A program made the position numbers and the translations under genes. Of a stretch of DNA of 40,064 bases, positions 21,608 through 33,205 are shown one piece after another; positions within the stretch are counted from its first letter, which is position 1, and each line of letters begins with the position of its first letter. Below the pieces are notes generated by a model that was given only the letters and a program-made list of their open reading frames with translations, had not been told where the DNA came from and did no database searches. The DNA is from Pelargonium cotyledonis (taxonomy: Eukaryota; Streptophyta; Magnoliopsida; Geraniales; Geraniaceae). The stretch spans positions 1 to 40,064 of the forward strand of contig JAYMTA010000116.1 in NCBI GenBank assembly GCA_036897625.1, read 5' to 3'.

Positions 21608-23176
21608 GTACAGTTGACTAGTTGAGAGTGAAGAGATGTGAACTACTTTTTTTTATGATAACCATTGCTTGTTATGGGATTAATGTTTTGGTAACTATCT
21701 GATAAGGTGTTCATATTCAAAAAAGATAATATATTTATTTAACTTATAAACTTCATTTTATCTGTTATTGTGATTTTAAATGGAAATATAATCCGAAATG
21801 GTCTGGCTAATAGTTATCGTTTTTATTGTAAATAGAAATATGATCCCAATTCCCCAATTGTTATGCTAATAATTATCGTTGTTTTACTTAATAAAAAAAA
21901 ATTATCGTTGTTTATTTTTTGTTAATGTTGAGTTATTTAGTTTTAGAACATACACTTTTTATAATCTTAGAGCAGAGGCCCATTGGGCTTGGTTCTGGAA
22001 TGCCCATATATATTCTGAGTACTTGAAGTCAATTTAGCCCAACTCCTTTACAATTTAAGTGTAGGTGTTGAGAAATAGGTTGTGCGGGCATCGGGTGGTG
22101 AAAGGATCACAAAATATATATGTTGTCGTCTCTACTTATTCTATTTCGATTTGCTAAACAACATTTTTTACATAGTGGCTCTTCACCTCTTAGAGACGCT
22201 CAATCTTTTTCAAAAGGACCCTCCGAGGCATCGAGTAAGGTACCTCACCTCCAAGAGTACCCTGTATTTTTTAAGACTATCATGTTGTTCGACCGCTAAT
22301 TAAGAATGACATTCAAGCTTATTGGGGAGCTCAACTAGACATTTTTCCTCCATTAAATAAATTCTTACCCGAGAAGTTACGAAACTATGCACTTGGCGCT
22401 CAAAAGCACCTTCAACATCTTCGAAACCTTGAAAGATACAAGAGAAGATTAGAACACTACTTTGAACGGTAAGCGTTGTTAGGAGCTTCATTTCAACCCA
22501 CAATTCTTTCCATCGCCCCGTGGTACATGGGTATGGAAAACTAAAACCTAAACTCATTTTGGGCCTTGAAATTGACCTCACGTTATCAAACCAATCACAT
22601 GCACACATCATCGACCTGATAAGAGGAGGAGATGTCATAATTCACATTGAGATTTCATCTCTCTGTAATCAATACTAGTGAGGTGTGCTTTAAATTTCCC
22701 GAGTTTACTTCAATCGATGTGCTGCCCTTGCGCAAACTCCACAAATCCATGACCAAGGTCCCCAACCTCCAACTCCGTCTTCCATGACCCGTGACTTGAA
22801 GTTCATCAAGGCACTTCAGAGTTTAAACATTTTTAGAGAATTATGCTAACATGTATTAAAAAAGAAAACAAAGCACAAAGACAAAGATGAGACAAAATAG
22901 AGATATGTGTGTTCGAGTCTCCCAGTGGTTTAAAGGTGACGATATAAATAGATTGAAGGCTGTGGGGTCCTCAAAGGCCAAACCATGTCCACAATTTCGA
23001 CACTCCCAATCCCAAAATCAAGCTCACTCCAACTCTGATGTGCTGAAGAAGAAGCACACACCAAAACTCTCGCAGCTCAAAACCCATGTGCTTCCATCAC
23101 TACATTCCCAATTCCAATAACTTTCTGGGTTTCATTGCAGAGCTCTAGCTTCTCTGCCTCTTTCTGTCCAACTTCA
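21608..23176. other. Divergent intergenic region between beta-galactosidase and the C2-like protein gene
   Basis: The left part is AT-rich upstream DNA of the minus-strand beta-galactosidase gene. About 22040-22810 is more balanced in composition, with a 112-codon minus-strand frame (22300-22638) that I could not match to any family; it may be a transposon relic. A TATAAATA at 22943-22950 on the plus strand fits a promoter for the gene starting at 23177, with a leader of roughly 200 nt that contains several short upstream ATGs. Confidence 0.45.
22943..22950 (+). promoter_or_regulatory. Candidate TATA box of the C2-like protein gene
   Basis: TATAAATA 227 bp upstream of the ATG at 23177. It implies transcription starting near 22975. 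The leader would carry short upstream ATGs, and an AG near 23140 (TTCATTGCAG) could end a leader intron. These are inferences. Confidence 0.4.
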
Positions 23177-26100
23177 ATGCCAGGAACCATCCAAGTTTCA
23201 GGTATATTCATTACTATCATTACTAGCTTCCAATTGCCACCATTAACTAACTATAATTATCTTCTTTTTCCAGTTCTTGGATTCACAGGCCTTCACTCTT
23301 CAGTAACACAATCACAAATGTCCATTAAGGGTACAATCAAGTTTCTTTCTTTTTGCTTCTTTGGTTGATATCAAGCATTTTTCAGGAGAAGATATGATTG
23401 GGTTTTTTTGTGTTCTCATGTTGTTCACTGCAGTTTCATTGGGTAAAAGAGAGTATATGACATGGGACAAAGGAGATTTCTCCTTGTAATGTTTCTTCAT
23501 TACCCATTATGCTTACTGTTTTCATGATCATTGTTGCAATTTTCTAGGTTTCTTTGCTAAATTGGGTTCCTAATTCGTGTTTAATCTTGCACAGCCCACT
23601 GACATCGCTGTGCAATGATTTAGTTCTTACCCTGCAGGATGCTGAGGGGAATGAAATATCGCATACAGGTTGTATTTAGTTATCAGTTCTGTGTCATTTC
23701 GTTCCACGACATAGGCTGAATTAGGTTTTGTATTGAGAACAGGTGTGGAGACCAGGTTGGTCATTGAAAAAGGTTTCTGGGATGACTTGTTCCCCCTTGA
23801 AGGTGGAGGGCATGTGCATATGAAGTTGCAGTTCATTCTAAATGAGGATGATCGGAAAAGAATCCGAATGATGGTACTATGTTTTCTTTAGACCTAAACC
23901 TGTCCACTTTTGACAGTGTCCCAATCATTGCCATGTACGCTAGAAGTGTTAGGTTATAACTAGCATTACAGGAATCCTCCAACTAAGTGCAATGTGCATT
24001 ATCAATCTGCAACCCGTCTTGCATTTTGATGAGTTTTATTTTGTAATTAGCAAGAGAACTTCTAAATGACGTTATGAATTGTTTTTAGCATGTAGTTTCG
24101 CTCATAGCCTTATAGGCTAATGAAAGGGACACTTTTTTATTGTTAAGATTGCGATGTTTCCATGGTATTGAGTCTCCATTCTAGAACTAATCTTATTAGG
24201 CTTGACTTAACAACTCGGCTATGTCATTAAGAATTATTTATTGGTTTTATAAGGTCCTTAAGTTGTTTCTCCTGTCTTATCATGTAATACATAGTTGTGA
24301 TATACTTGCAGAGAGAATCTGTATTGAAGAGAAAGCAGGATAAGCTCCTAAATAGCACTGAAAGAGATAGAAAAAATGCTACTGCTACTGCTGCTATCCT
24401 CCATCCCGAGGTCTCAGGTTTATTCTTCTTTACCCAATAAGAAATATCATAATGCCCTCATAGAAAGAGACCAGAAAAGAAGAAATTAGGACTTATTTTT
24501 AATCTAGTATTGTATATATCTTTTTCTCAAAAGTCTTTTCCTGATATTCTGGGTGCTCTTTCTTCAAAAGATTCAAGAAGACTTCTTTCAGTTGATGTAG
24601 CGAGCGTCAGAGCGGTGCCTGCTCAAGATGATCTGGCAACAATTCCTCTTTATTTGAAGAACTCAAAATCTCAAAGCAACAACATGGAAGGAGATCATTT
24701 GGATATGGAGAAACCAACCCCAGTTAAGGATTATTTACCATTGCATCATAAATCTTTTGACTCTTTAATCAAGAAACTTATAGTTTTTTAATGGTATGCT
24801 GCCTGTTTAGAATGTTACGGATAGAAGTAAAGAGACTTCATGGTCTGCTCCTGCATCAGTTGGAGCTGATGGCCAGCTAACTGAAGTCAGTCATAGGGAT
24901 TTAGTAGAGAAAACGGAAACTTTGTTAAATGTTGGTGATGTCCTTGTAAGGGATAATTGCTCAGAAGATGCCTTGTCTTCATTGGAATCCTCAGAATCAA
25001 CTATTGCTGGTAATAACCATCTGTCAATAGAAGATGGCGCTGATGACCTTCACAAACAGAACCCACTGGGGAAAGCAGAAGCGAGCCAAAGGGGTTTAGT
25101 TGAGAGAAGAGAAGATTCGTCGACTGGTGGAGGTATCCCTGTTAGAGATGTTTGCTCAGAAGAAGCTGCGTCTTCATTGGACTGCTCAGATTCAGCTGTG
25201 GCTGCTAATGACAATTCACCAAAGGATGATGGGGTTGATGACCGTGACAAACAGAACCCACTGGTGAAAGCAGAAGTCAGCCACAAGGATTTGATAGAGA
25301 GAACAGAAATCAGTCACCAAGGTTTAGAAGAGAAAACAAAAATTCTGTTGACTGATAGTTATGTCCCCACAAGAGACATTTCCTTGAGAGAAGTTTCATC
25401 GCCATTGGGAAGCTCAGTATCAGCAACTGTTGCTAGCAACAAATCAGTTCCTCCGAAATCAGAAGACGTGACTCGTGATCCTGAGAAACAGACCTCATTG
25501 AAGAAAAGTCCTAGCAATGTAAGGAAAATGATTAGTACCTTCGAAGGTAGCCAAACTCAGGTATGTCTAGTATCTTTAAAAGCACTCTGCAGTTATTAAT
25601 TCTACTAAATTACATGTTTTATTCATAAGACTATTAATTACAGGATCTGCGACCTAGCATAAGGCCACCACCTACAAAATTCCAATCAAGCAGGATTGGA
25701 GTGGAAGCTCCTACTGCCAGTCCCCAAATAGAGGGTATTAAGACAGGGAAGAGTAAGCCAGCACAACACATTTCAGGGAGTACTGTTGCATTTCCTTTTC
25801 GTACAGTGAAATCACAAGAAAACCTATTGAATGTCAGATCAGGAGAAGAGCAAATTAGCTCTGTTAGAGGTTTAGATTTGGCGAAATTATCCAATGATAC
25901 TGACCAACCGTTTGAGTTAAGTACATGGAGTCAGTCTATCGGAACAAACCCAAGCTTAAAGAATACATCCAAATTATTATGTGAAGAAGAAGTTGATACA
26001 AAAGAAGAGCAAAGATCTCCTGAAACTTTGATGATAACTCCCATGGTAGAAGAGACAACATTTTCTGATAGAATGGCCAATGAGCTTGTAGTTTTACACC

Positions 26101-27752
26101 AAGCCTCTAATTATTCCTCCAACAAGCTAGATACTAGAGGGAATTTGGTTCTACAGGAGAGCGAAAGTGGGGAGCGAAAGGATTTTAAAAACTCTGATAT
26201 GGTAAGAGTTTCAAATGATAATCTTAAATCACTATCAAACAAGGAAGGATATCAACATTCTTTAGAAAGCTCAGTGGCCTGGATATTTCCGGATGAATCA
26301 AAACATTTGTGTGTAACAACTAGTGATGAACGAGTGATGGATCTAATGGGAGGATGCAAAACTGAGGCTTACACCCTTCATGAACAAACAAGTTTTCACG
26401 TATCAGAGGTGGATGAGGTTAGCATGCTTGATTTCTTAATATATTTGATGTCACATCTAAATTGTTGTTTTGGTTAGACAAGTAAAAACTATACAAGTAC
26501 TGTAGTTAGGATTTAACTCGATACTCTTTGTCCGTAACATTTCCATGTCAGAATTTGCACCTGACACATCTTGAGACTGAATTTGTTGCATTAGCTTTCC
26601 CCAAGTTATACTGAACCGACGGTAATTTAATGAATAAAAGGCTCGTTGTAATTGTTATAACGAGAATAGCACTGCTGACAATCCTAGTTTAATTTCTGGT
26701 ATGCTTTATAAAAATAAATTTCCATACGCTCACAGTGAGTTGTGTAAGAAACTAATAGAATTATGAACTCCAAAAGGTGCATTTACTAACAGTATAGGAT
26801 AATACAAGATATTTTGTTTCAAATACGGTTCTGGTTCACATTCTTACATGTATTTGTTATGAAATTCTACTAATTTTTGTAAATATTATCAGAATGTGAT
26901 GCGAAGTGGCAGTAATATTTATGTCAATAAAGGAGACAAGACTTCTCATGGAATGAGAAAATCAAACTCTGGGTCAGCCGACGATAACATGTCAAGTGGA
27001 CCTGTTGGACAGGTTTTATCTTTTTTGCACTACTATATTTTAATTTTATGAGTAACATCTGAAGTCTGTTAAGTGGATTTAGAAACCAATACTCATATGT
27101 TGCTGATATGACTTATCATTGCTTTGGTGATTCATTCGTATCTTTAGTATAGTGCAATAACAAAGAATTGATGAGTCTTATGTTCTTTTCTCTAAACGAT
27201 TGGTTCTTCTAGACGGACCCAGACATAATAATCACCGCAATGTATCTGAAAAACTGTACAAGATAAAGCATTCCTTAAAGATTCCTACATAAACTGATAA
27301 AATAAAATAAAAACCTTTTACATAGAATAACGCCTTGATGCATCTTTTTACTTTCATCTTCTGGAACCTACAAGTGGAGTTCCTTAGTTCAATTGTCAAT
27401 AGGAAGAAGAAAAAAAAAAGGGTTTTATAGAATACTAACTTTACTTTATTTCCATTATCTCAGGCATTAAAGATTGCACTCATGGCTGCATTTGGGATAC
27501 TTGTTCTTCTTACTAGACAAAGTAAAAACAGGTATCTCCCGTTGTTTGTACGATACAATATTCATTAGTTTATAATCTCACACGACCTTGTTCTTCTTAC
27601 TACATTTTCGAGGGAAGGTTCACAAAATTTTGAACTGATCATGTTCTGCTTAAAATATAGAGCATGAAAACCGTCTTGTCTGATGATTAGGAATTGATCA
27701 AGTTCGAGTAGATGAGCTTATATGGATACTTTATGCATGACATTGCAGATAA
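23177..27752 (+). CDS. Putative tail-anchored protein with N-terminal C2-like domain and internal repeats, unknown function
   Basis: Twelve exons are predicted: 23177-23201, 23274-23330, 23434-23485, 23595-23668, 23743-23873, 24312-24410, 24534-24722, 24811-25560, 25644-26417, 26893-27012, 27464-27531, 27749-27752; about 780 aa. Residues 1-115 look like a C2-type beta-sandwich (IQVSVLGFTGL, VETRLVIEKGFWDD). A basic/charged helix follows (KRKQDKLLNS). The long middle is Ser/Glu/Asp-rich, apparently disordered, and contains three tandem repeats. The extreme C terminus, ALKIALMAAFGILVLLTR then QSKNR, is a single membrane span with a basic tail, suggesting a tail anchor in an organelle or ER membrane. 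The donor at 24410 (GAG/GTCTCA) and that at 24722 (CCA/GTTAAG) are weak; they are chosen because they keep the frame. The last exon supplies only one coding base and the stop. I cannot name the gene. Confidence 0.7.
24883..25509 (+). repeat. Three tandem coding repeats in the C2-like protein (195-bp units)
   Basis: Unit 1 (24883-25077) and unit 2 (25078-25272) are each exactly 195 bp, 65 codons. Unit 3 starts at 25273, is longer and more diverged, and ends near 25509. Shared blocks are EVSHRDLVEKTE / EASQRGLVERRE / EVSHKDLIERTE at the start, VRDNCSEDALSSLESSES / VRDVCSEEAASSLDCSDS / TRDISLREVSSPLGSSVS in the middle, and DDLHKQNPLGKA / DDRDKQNPLVKA / RDPEKQTSLKKS at the end. All units are in frame. 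Confidence 0.85.
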
Positions 27753-28347
27753 ATTCAACTGGTGGTGGACACTACATGAATCATCTTGGGATGGAAACTA
27801 TGAGAATCATCATCTCCATTTCATTTTTCTTAATTTTTGGTCAATTGTAATGATACAAATATGAACCTCTCTGTAATGGAATTTGGGCAGGATTGAAGTG
27901 AGTACCTTAGAGGTCAATGCTGTGTATAGGTCATTTGCTGAGCAGCTGATGTACATCTTTTTCCCATGTTCACTGCTCAAATGTAAATTTCTCATTTCAT
28001 TGGCATTTGATTTGTGCCATTTTATACTGATTTTTTAACCATAATTTTGGGATGGAGAAAAATAAGAATGGTACCAAGAACTCTTCAGCAACTTTTACTT
28101 GGAGAAAAACTGAGTAATAAGCATTCAAAATCTGCTTCTCCAAATATACAAGTAAAGTGTATAAATTATGTTTTATAGTATTAGTACATATGCAAACACA
28201 AGTCTTAAACTATTTTTTAATCATTATTGATCTATAAACTGTTTCATCTTATGAAATATGCAAAATTTGAATATCGAGTGGATTTAAATTGGGATAAATA
28301 GTTGATGTCAATGCAGCTACATCAAATACATGCAATAATTTATTTAA

Positions 28348-28555
28348 GGTTGTGTCACAGTTGGCTATTAATGCTGTTTGGGTGGGAAGAATATTTGCGA
28401 TTGATCTCTGCTCAACACACTCTTGGAGAGAGGGATAAACCTTAATTGTGACTTACCCTCAAATGAGTATTAGTTTGGCCGTGTAAAACGGTTTAAAGAT
28501 GACAACCGTGAGTTTGTGTAAGGAAACCTCGTGGTTTAGACAGAAAAATAGAAAA
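28348..28555 (+). mobile_element. Decayed second copy of the SINE, in the GRWD1-like promoter
   Basis: It aligns by eye along most of its length to the SINE at 20082-20312. The B-box region reads GATTGATCTCTGCTC against GTTCGAATCTCAGCTC. The 3' part keeps AGTATTAGTTTGG, GTGTAAAACGGTTTAAAG and ACCGTGAGT in the same order. The tail is A-rich. No flanking duplication is recognisable, so the copy is much older. It ends about 145 bp before the start codon of the next gene. Confidence 0.6.
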
Positions 28556-28647
28556 TTCTGAAATGAAGGGTAAAATAGACATTGTCCATTTTTAAGGCGC
28601 CAGAAGTATAGTCATGATATCAAAATCCTCGCAAGAAAATAAAACAT

Positions 28648-28656
28648 AAACCCTAG
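28648..28656 (+). promoter_or_regulatory. Telo-box (AAACCCTAG) of the GRWD1-like gene
   Basis: AAACCCTAG lies 42 bp before the ATG at 28699. Telo-boxes near the start are typical of plant translation and ribosome-biogenesis genes, which suits the encoded protein. Confidence 0.5.
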
Positions 28657-28698
28657 TGGCTGCTCTGCACCTCCAAGCAAAACCCCAAACAATTGAAA

Positions 28699-31600
28699 AT
28701 GGTTCGCAGCATCAAAAACCCTAAGAAGGCCAAGCGCAAAAACAAGGTTAATTCCGGTTGTTGATCATCGAGCCAATTTAGTTAATTTGTGTTTCTTCTT
28801 TGACACCACAATCTGTTTGTGTTGTTGTTTGCGCAGGATAAGAAAGGAGATGGGTCGTCTTCTTCAGCGCCGTCGATGCCGGCAAAAGTGTGGCAACCGG
28901 GTGTTGACAAGCTGGAGGAAGGAGAAGAGCTGCAGTGTGACCCCTCTGCCTACAACTCTCTCTACGCCTTTCACATTGGATGGCCGTGTTTGAGGTGAAA
29001 CCAAAATTTTCTTTTGCTTGTTACTGAGAAAATGTCTGATGAGGTCAATTTTCTGTTCGGGTTTTTCGTTATATGATTACCCAGAAAGTAAAAATCTTTA
29101 CTTTGTTCTAATGGTCCTATTGAGCTGCACTATATTCAAGTTGGATTCCCAATCTTTATAATGTAGCTATTCAGAATTGAAGTACTTCTAAGAATGGATG
29201 GTTTAGTTTTGAATGTCATCATTTTACACTGTCTTGGGGTCTCATTTCCTGTTAATTGGTACTTTTGGCAGCTTTGATGTTGTGCAAGATTCATTGGGAT
29301 TGGTTCGGACTGAGTTTCCACATACAGTGTACTTTGTTGCAGGAACTCAGGTTAGCTCTTTTAACTGTAATGTATTAGTGTTTAAGTGAACATTATTTTT
29401 CTCACATACAATAACCTCTGAGAGACCTAATATTTAGTCTGTGTGTGGGCTCCCTCAAATACGGTTGATTTTTTTTTTCATTCTTTGAAATTTCCAGTCA
29501 TTATGTTTTTAAATTTGGAGGATTTTCTGGTTATCGTGGTATAAGTGCATAATAGGATTTCTACTTAATGATAGGATGATGTGTTGTTATGATTTTTTAC
29601 TATAATAAAAAAAAATAGAATGTTTCGTTTGCTCTGGTTATTGGAAAATATAATTTTATTTTGCAGGCAGAAAAGGCTTCTTGGAACTCTATTGGAATAT
29701 TTAAGGTATCAAACGTATCTGGGAAAAGGCGTGACCTAGTGCCCACCAAATCAGCTGATGACGATGATATGGAGGGTGATAGCGATGAAGATAGTGATGA
29801 AGATAGTGAAGATGAGGAGTCCGGCGCACCAGTACTGCAGGTAATGTCTTGAGTCTTTTGAACTGTAAAATTTCATTTGTAACTTACTCTTATAATTCTG
29901 TGTGTTTTAGGCCTAGTCTCTTTATTTTTATTGACATATATACTTTTCTGTTTGCATGTATAGCTGCGCAAGGTAGCTCATGAAGGGTGTATTAATCGTA
30001 TTCGAGCCATGACACAAAAACCCCATATATGTGCTTCGTGGGCTGATTCTGGCCACGTGCAGGTTAGACTTATGTTCATATATATTATGGGAATTTCAAG
30101 ACAGTACTCCTTAACTTGCTTATAATATGATAAGCGAAAGTGGTTTGTTAGTTCTCTATTCCCAAAAAGTTTTGGGATAGAATTTTTAGTTTATTTTTAT
30201 CTTATTTGTCAGTGTTGTTGGTACTTGCTTGAGAAAACAAATTCAAAAAACTGGATGGCATTATATATGTTAGTGATGAGATTGGCATTTGCGTAAAAAG
30301 GGTAAAGGGTAACAGAGTGTCACAATTCTTTCATTTCATACTGGTACTGTATTGTGCAGATATGGGACTTCAGTTCTCATTTGAATGCTTTAGCAGAATC
30401 AGAAACAAGCCAGGAAACTTCCGTTTTTAATCAGACTCCATTAATCAAGTTTGGGCACAAAGATGAAGGTTATGCTATAGACTGGAGTCCTCTTGTTCCT
30501 GGAAGGCTTGTTTCTGGTAATTATTTCTTCTATCTTTTGCAACCTATCTTGAACATAAAAATGATCTAATGTTTTGATGATGCCTTCCATATTTCAAGGG
30601 GACTGCAAGAATTGTATTCATATATGGGAGCCTGCATCAGATGCAACATGGAATGTTGACACTACTCCATTCCTTGGACATGCTGCAAGTGTGGAAGATT
30701 TACAAGTACTTGTTTACGTTGCGAAGCTGTAATTTAATCTGTTTGATTGGTGTATATGCATGAATGTCTTAGTTTGTGTAATTGTCAAGAATCCCTTCTC
30801 AAACTGTAATTTGTGCAGTGGAGCCCTACAGAACCTCATGTCTTTGCCTCATGTTCTGTGGATGGTACTATTGCAATATGGGATATCCGTTCAGGGAAGT
30901 CCGCTGCTGCTTTTATTAAGGCACATAAAGCAGATGTCAATGTTATATCATGGAACAGGTCCTTACTTATAATTGACAGATTTTTTTTTTTTAGCCTATG
31001 GTGTAATTTTTTTTCTTGTATTATATTCAGTGACCTAAACGAGATAATTTTGATTTTCTGTTTAGGCTGGCTAGCTGTATGTTGGCGTCTGGAAGTGATG
31101 ATGGGACATTTTCTATTCGTGATCTTAGATTACTAGGGGTATGTTAATCTGAACTAAGATTGAATTACCTCTGTCGATAGAAACAATATGCCTTATCTCC
31201 TGCTAAACAGTAAACTTTCAATAGTGCGTTGTGAAGCTGTTTTAAATGCTATGGTTTGAGTAGGAGGATTGGATGAATGCAATTTGTTGTTTTTAAATTG
31301 TAAATGGTCTGATACACTCTTTTCATTTCAATTCTCAGCAAAAGGATGCAGATTCGGTTGTTGCTCTATTTGAATACCATAAACACCCCATCACTTCTAT
31401 TGAGTGGAGTCCACATGAAGCCTCCACCTTAGCAGTTTCATCAGCTGATAATCAGCTAACGTAAGTGTATATGAAGAACCAGAATGAGTAATGGAATGAT
31501 CCAAATAGTGTATTTCAATCATGTACTCTGGTTTTCATTGCTTTGGATTATCTTTTCAGGATATGGGACCTTTCTCTGGAGAAAGATGAAGAAGAGGAAG

Positions 31601-31889
31601 CAGAATTCCGAGCTAAAACAAAAGAACAAGTAAATGCCCCAGAGGATTTGCCTCCACAACTTCTATTTGTTCATCAGGTAATTTCACCGAACATATTGTA
31701 CTCTTGCTTTTTGCTAGTTTGATCTGTCAACTCATCCTCTCAACTTCATAAAAACAGGGACAGAAAGATTTGAAGGAACTGCATTGGCACTCCCAGATAC
31801 CGGGAATGATTGTATCTACCGCTGCTGATGGTTTTAACATCCTGATGCCTTCAAATATACAAAGCACCCTTCCTTCAGATGGCTCTTGA
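28699..31889 (+). CDS. HTD1: Glutamate-rich WD40 repeat protein, GRWD1 homologue (Arabidopsis HTD1)
   Basis: Twelve exons: 28699-28746, 28837-28994, 29272-29350, 29667-29840, 29964-30062, 30360-30516, 30599-30705, 30819-30958, 31066-31138, 31339-31460, 31560-31677, 31758-31889; 468 aa, matching the family's length. The N terminus is basic ([15 protein letters not shown]), followed by the conserved CAF1C/H4-binding-like segment ([21 protein letters not shown]). An acidic run of Asp, Glu and Ser lies at about residues 126-147. WD40 repeats fill the C-terminal two thirds; GTIAIWDIR in exon 8 matches the WDxR form of a DWD motif used by DDB1-CUL4 substrate receptors. Animal and yeast relatives (GRWD1, Rrb1) act as histone/ribosomal-protein L3 chaperones in ribosome assembly. 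Arabidopsis HTD1 interacts with DDB1 and affects heat tolerance. Orthology is strong; biochemical role is inferred. Confidence 0.93.
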
Positions 31890-33205
31890 GAAATGATTCT
31901 GGTCCATAGCACTGCGCTTCCTGCACTTCTGTGTGGCAACATTATAGAACGGATGGCCTAGATCTGTGATTGCACTGGATCATCTCGGAGTACAGTAACG
32001 TAAGGTGTCTTCAACTTCAATGGTGATTTGTGGAATCTCCACATAAATTTCTATGCCCATGCAAGTTTAGCTGCATTTGTTTTGTTTAGTTTTGGGATGC
32101 ATTGTGATCTCAGTTTTGTCTGTTGAGAGGAGATTGTGTCAAAGAAGAGTCAATTCATGAAAATTTTGTTATTGGATCATTCAATTTTGTTACATAAGTA
32201 CAAAATATTTCTCAGTTGAATGCTATGAAATACTGTCAATTATCTATTTAAAAATTGAAGTGGCCAGTATTAGAATCAGCAGCCTTGTGCTAGTGTGCTG
32301 TGCATGGTTGGTGGGATTGTTTTTTATTCTTAAAATTTCAAATTATTTATGTAAATATGTGTCTGGGGTTGTTGGGTTTGGGTTGGGTTGGTGAATTGTC
32401 TCTTTGTGATAATCCACTTTCTTTGAATAAAAGCAACAACATGCTCCGAATCTTAAGAGATTCCACTGTTTTAACTACACCAACAATAGTTACCAATCCC
32501 TATTATAATTTACTAAATCATACATTTGGAAAAGATTTGAGTTTTGTGGTTGAAAATTGAAATCTTCACACCACATTCATTTTGAAATGAGCAAAATGTT
32601 TTTGCTACCAAGTTATTTGCATAATAATTATCAAGATCTTGTCGTGAAAAACACGCAAAAGTGAAGTTTAAGGTTTTCATAAACAAGTATAATTGAATAA
32701 TTCATACATGTGTGTAAATTGTGATAGTTTTTTTTTTTTAAATATTAGATAAATATTAAATTTAGATTAAATAAATCTTTTGGTTGGTAATGGCATTTTA
32801 ATTAGGATTGATATCTATTTTATGGAATTGATTGACTGAAGTCTCGTAGCTACTCCAAACCTGGTCGAAACTGTTGTGCCTACCACTATAACTTAGGAAA
32901 AAACTTCAAATAAATGTAAAATAAACATATAAGCTTTTATGAATAAATTTAATTCAACATGGCTCATTTTGTTGTGCATAAAGTTTGTACCTTTTTTGTA
33001 TTATTCTACTAAAATTAATTGATTGCACCAAAATTCAGTGGTTTTTGCAGTAATTATAGCACACTAAAATCTCTTTAAATCACAACGGAAAGTCATATTC
33101 CATTATCGGCAACCTCTCTCTCACTGCTCTGTTTTCATTTCACTATCTTTGGCTCTGCTCTGTTCCTTTCCACCGACTTCCACTCATTACGTACACTCCG
33201 GTTCC
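31890..33205. other. Intergenic region between the GRWD1-like gene and the P-protein gene
   Basis: It holds the 3' untranslated region of the WD40 gene and the AT-rich promoter of the glycine decarboxylase gene, whose leader (about 33105-33205) is CT-rich. No ORF is convincing. I could not pick a firm TATA box. Confidence 0.5.

Larger units (their letters stand above)
27753..28698. other. Intergenic region upstream of the GRWD1-like gene
   Basis: It contains the 3' region of the preceding gene, AT-rich DNA, a decayed SINE copy (about 28348-28555) and the telo-box of the next promoter. No coding frame is convincing. Confidence 0.5.

Noticed and set aside
33149..33205. N-terminal extension of the P-protein
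   Set aside because: The frame is open but begins with TTG, not ATG. The first ATG (33206) gives the typical MDRARR presequence.
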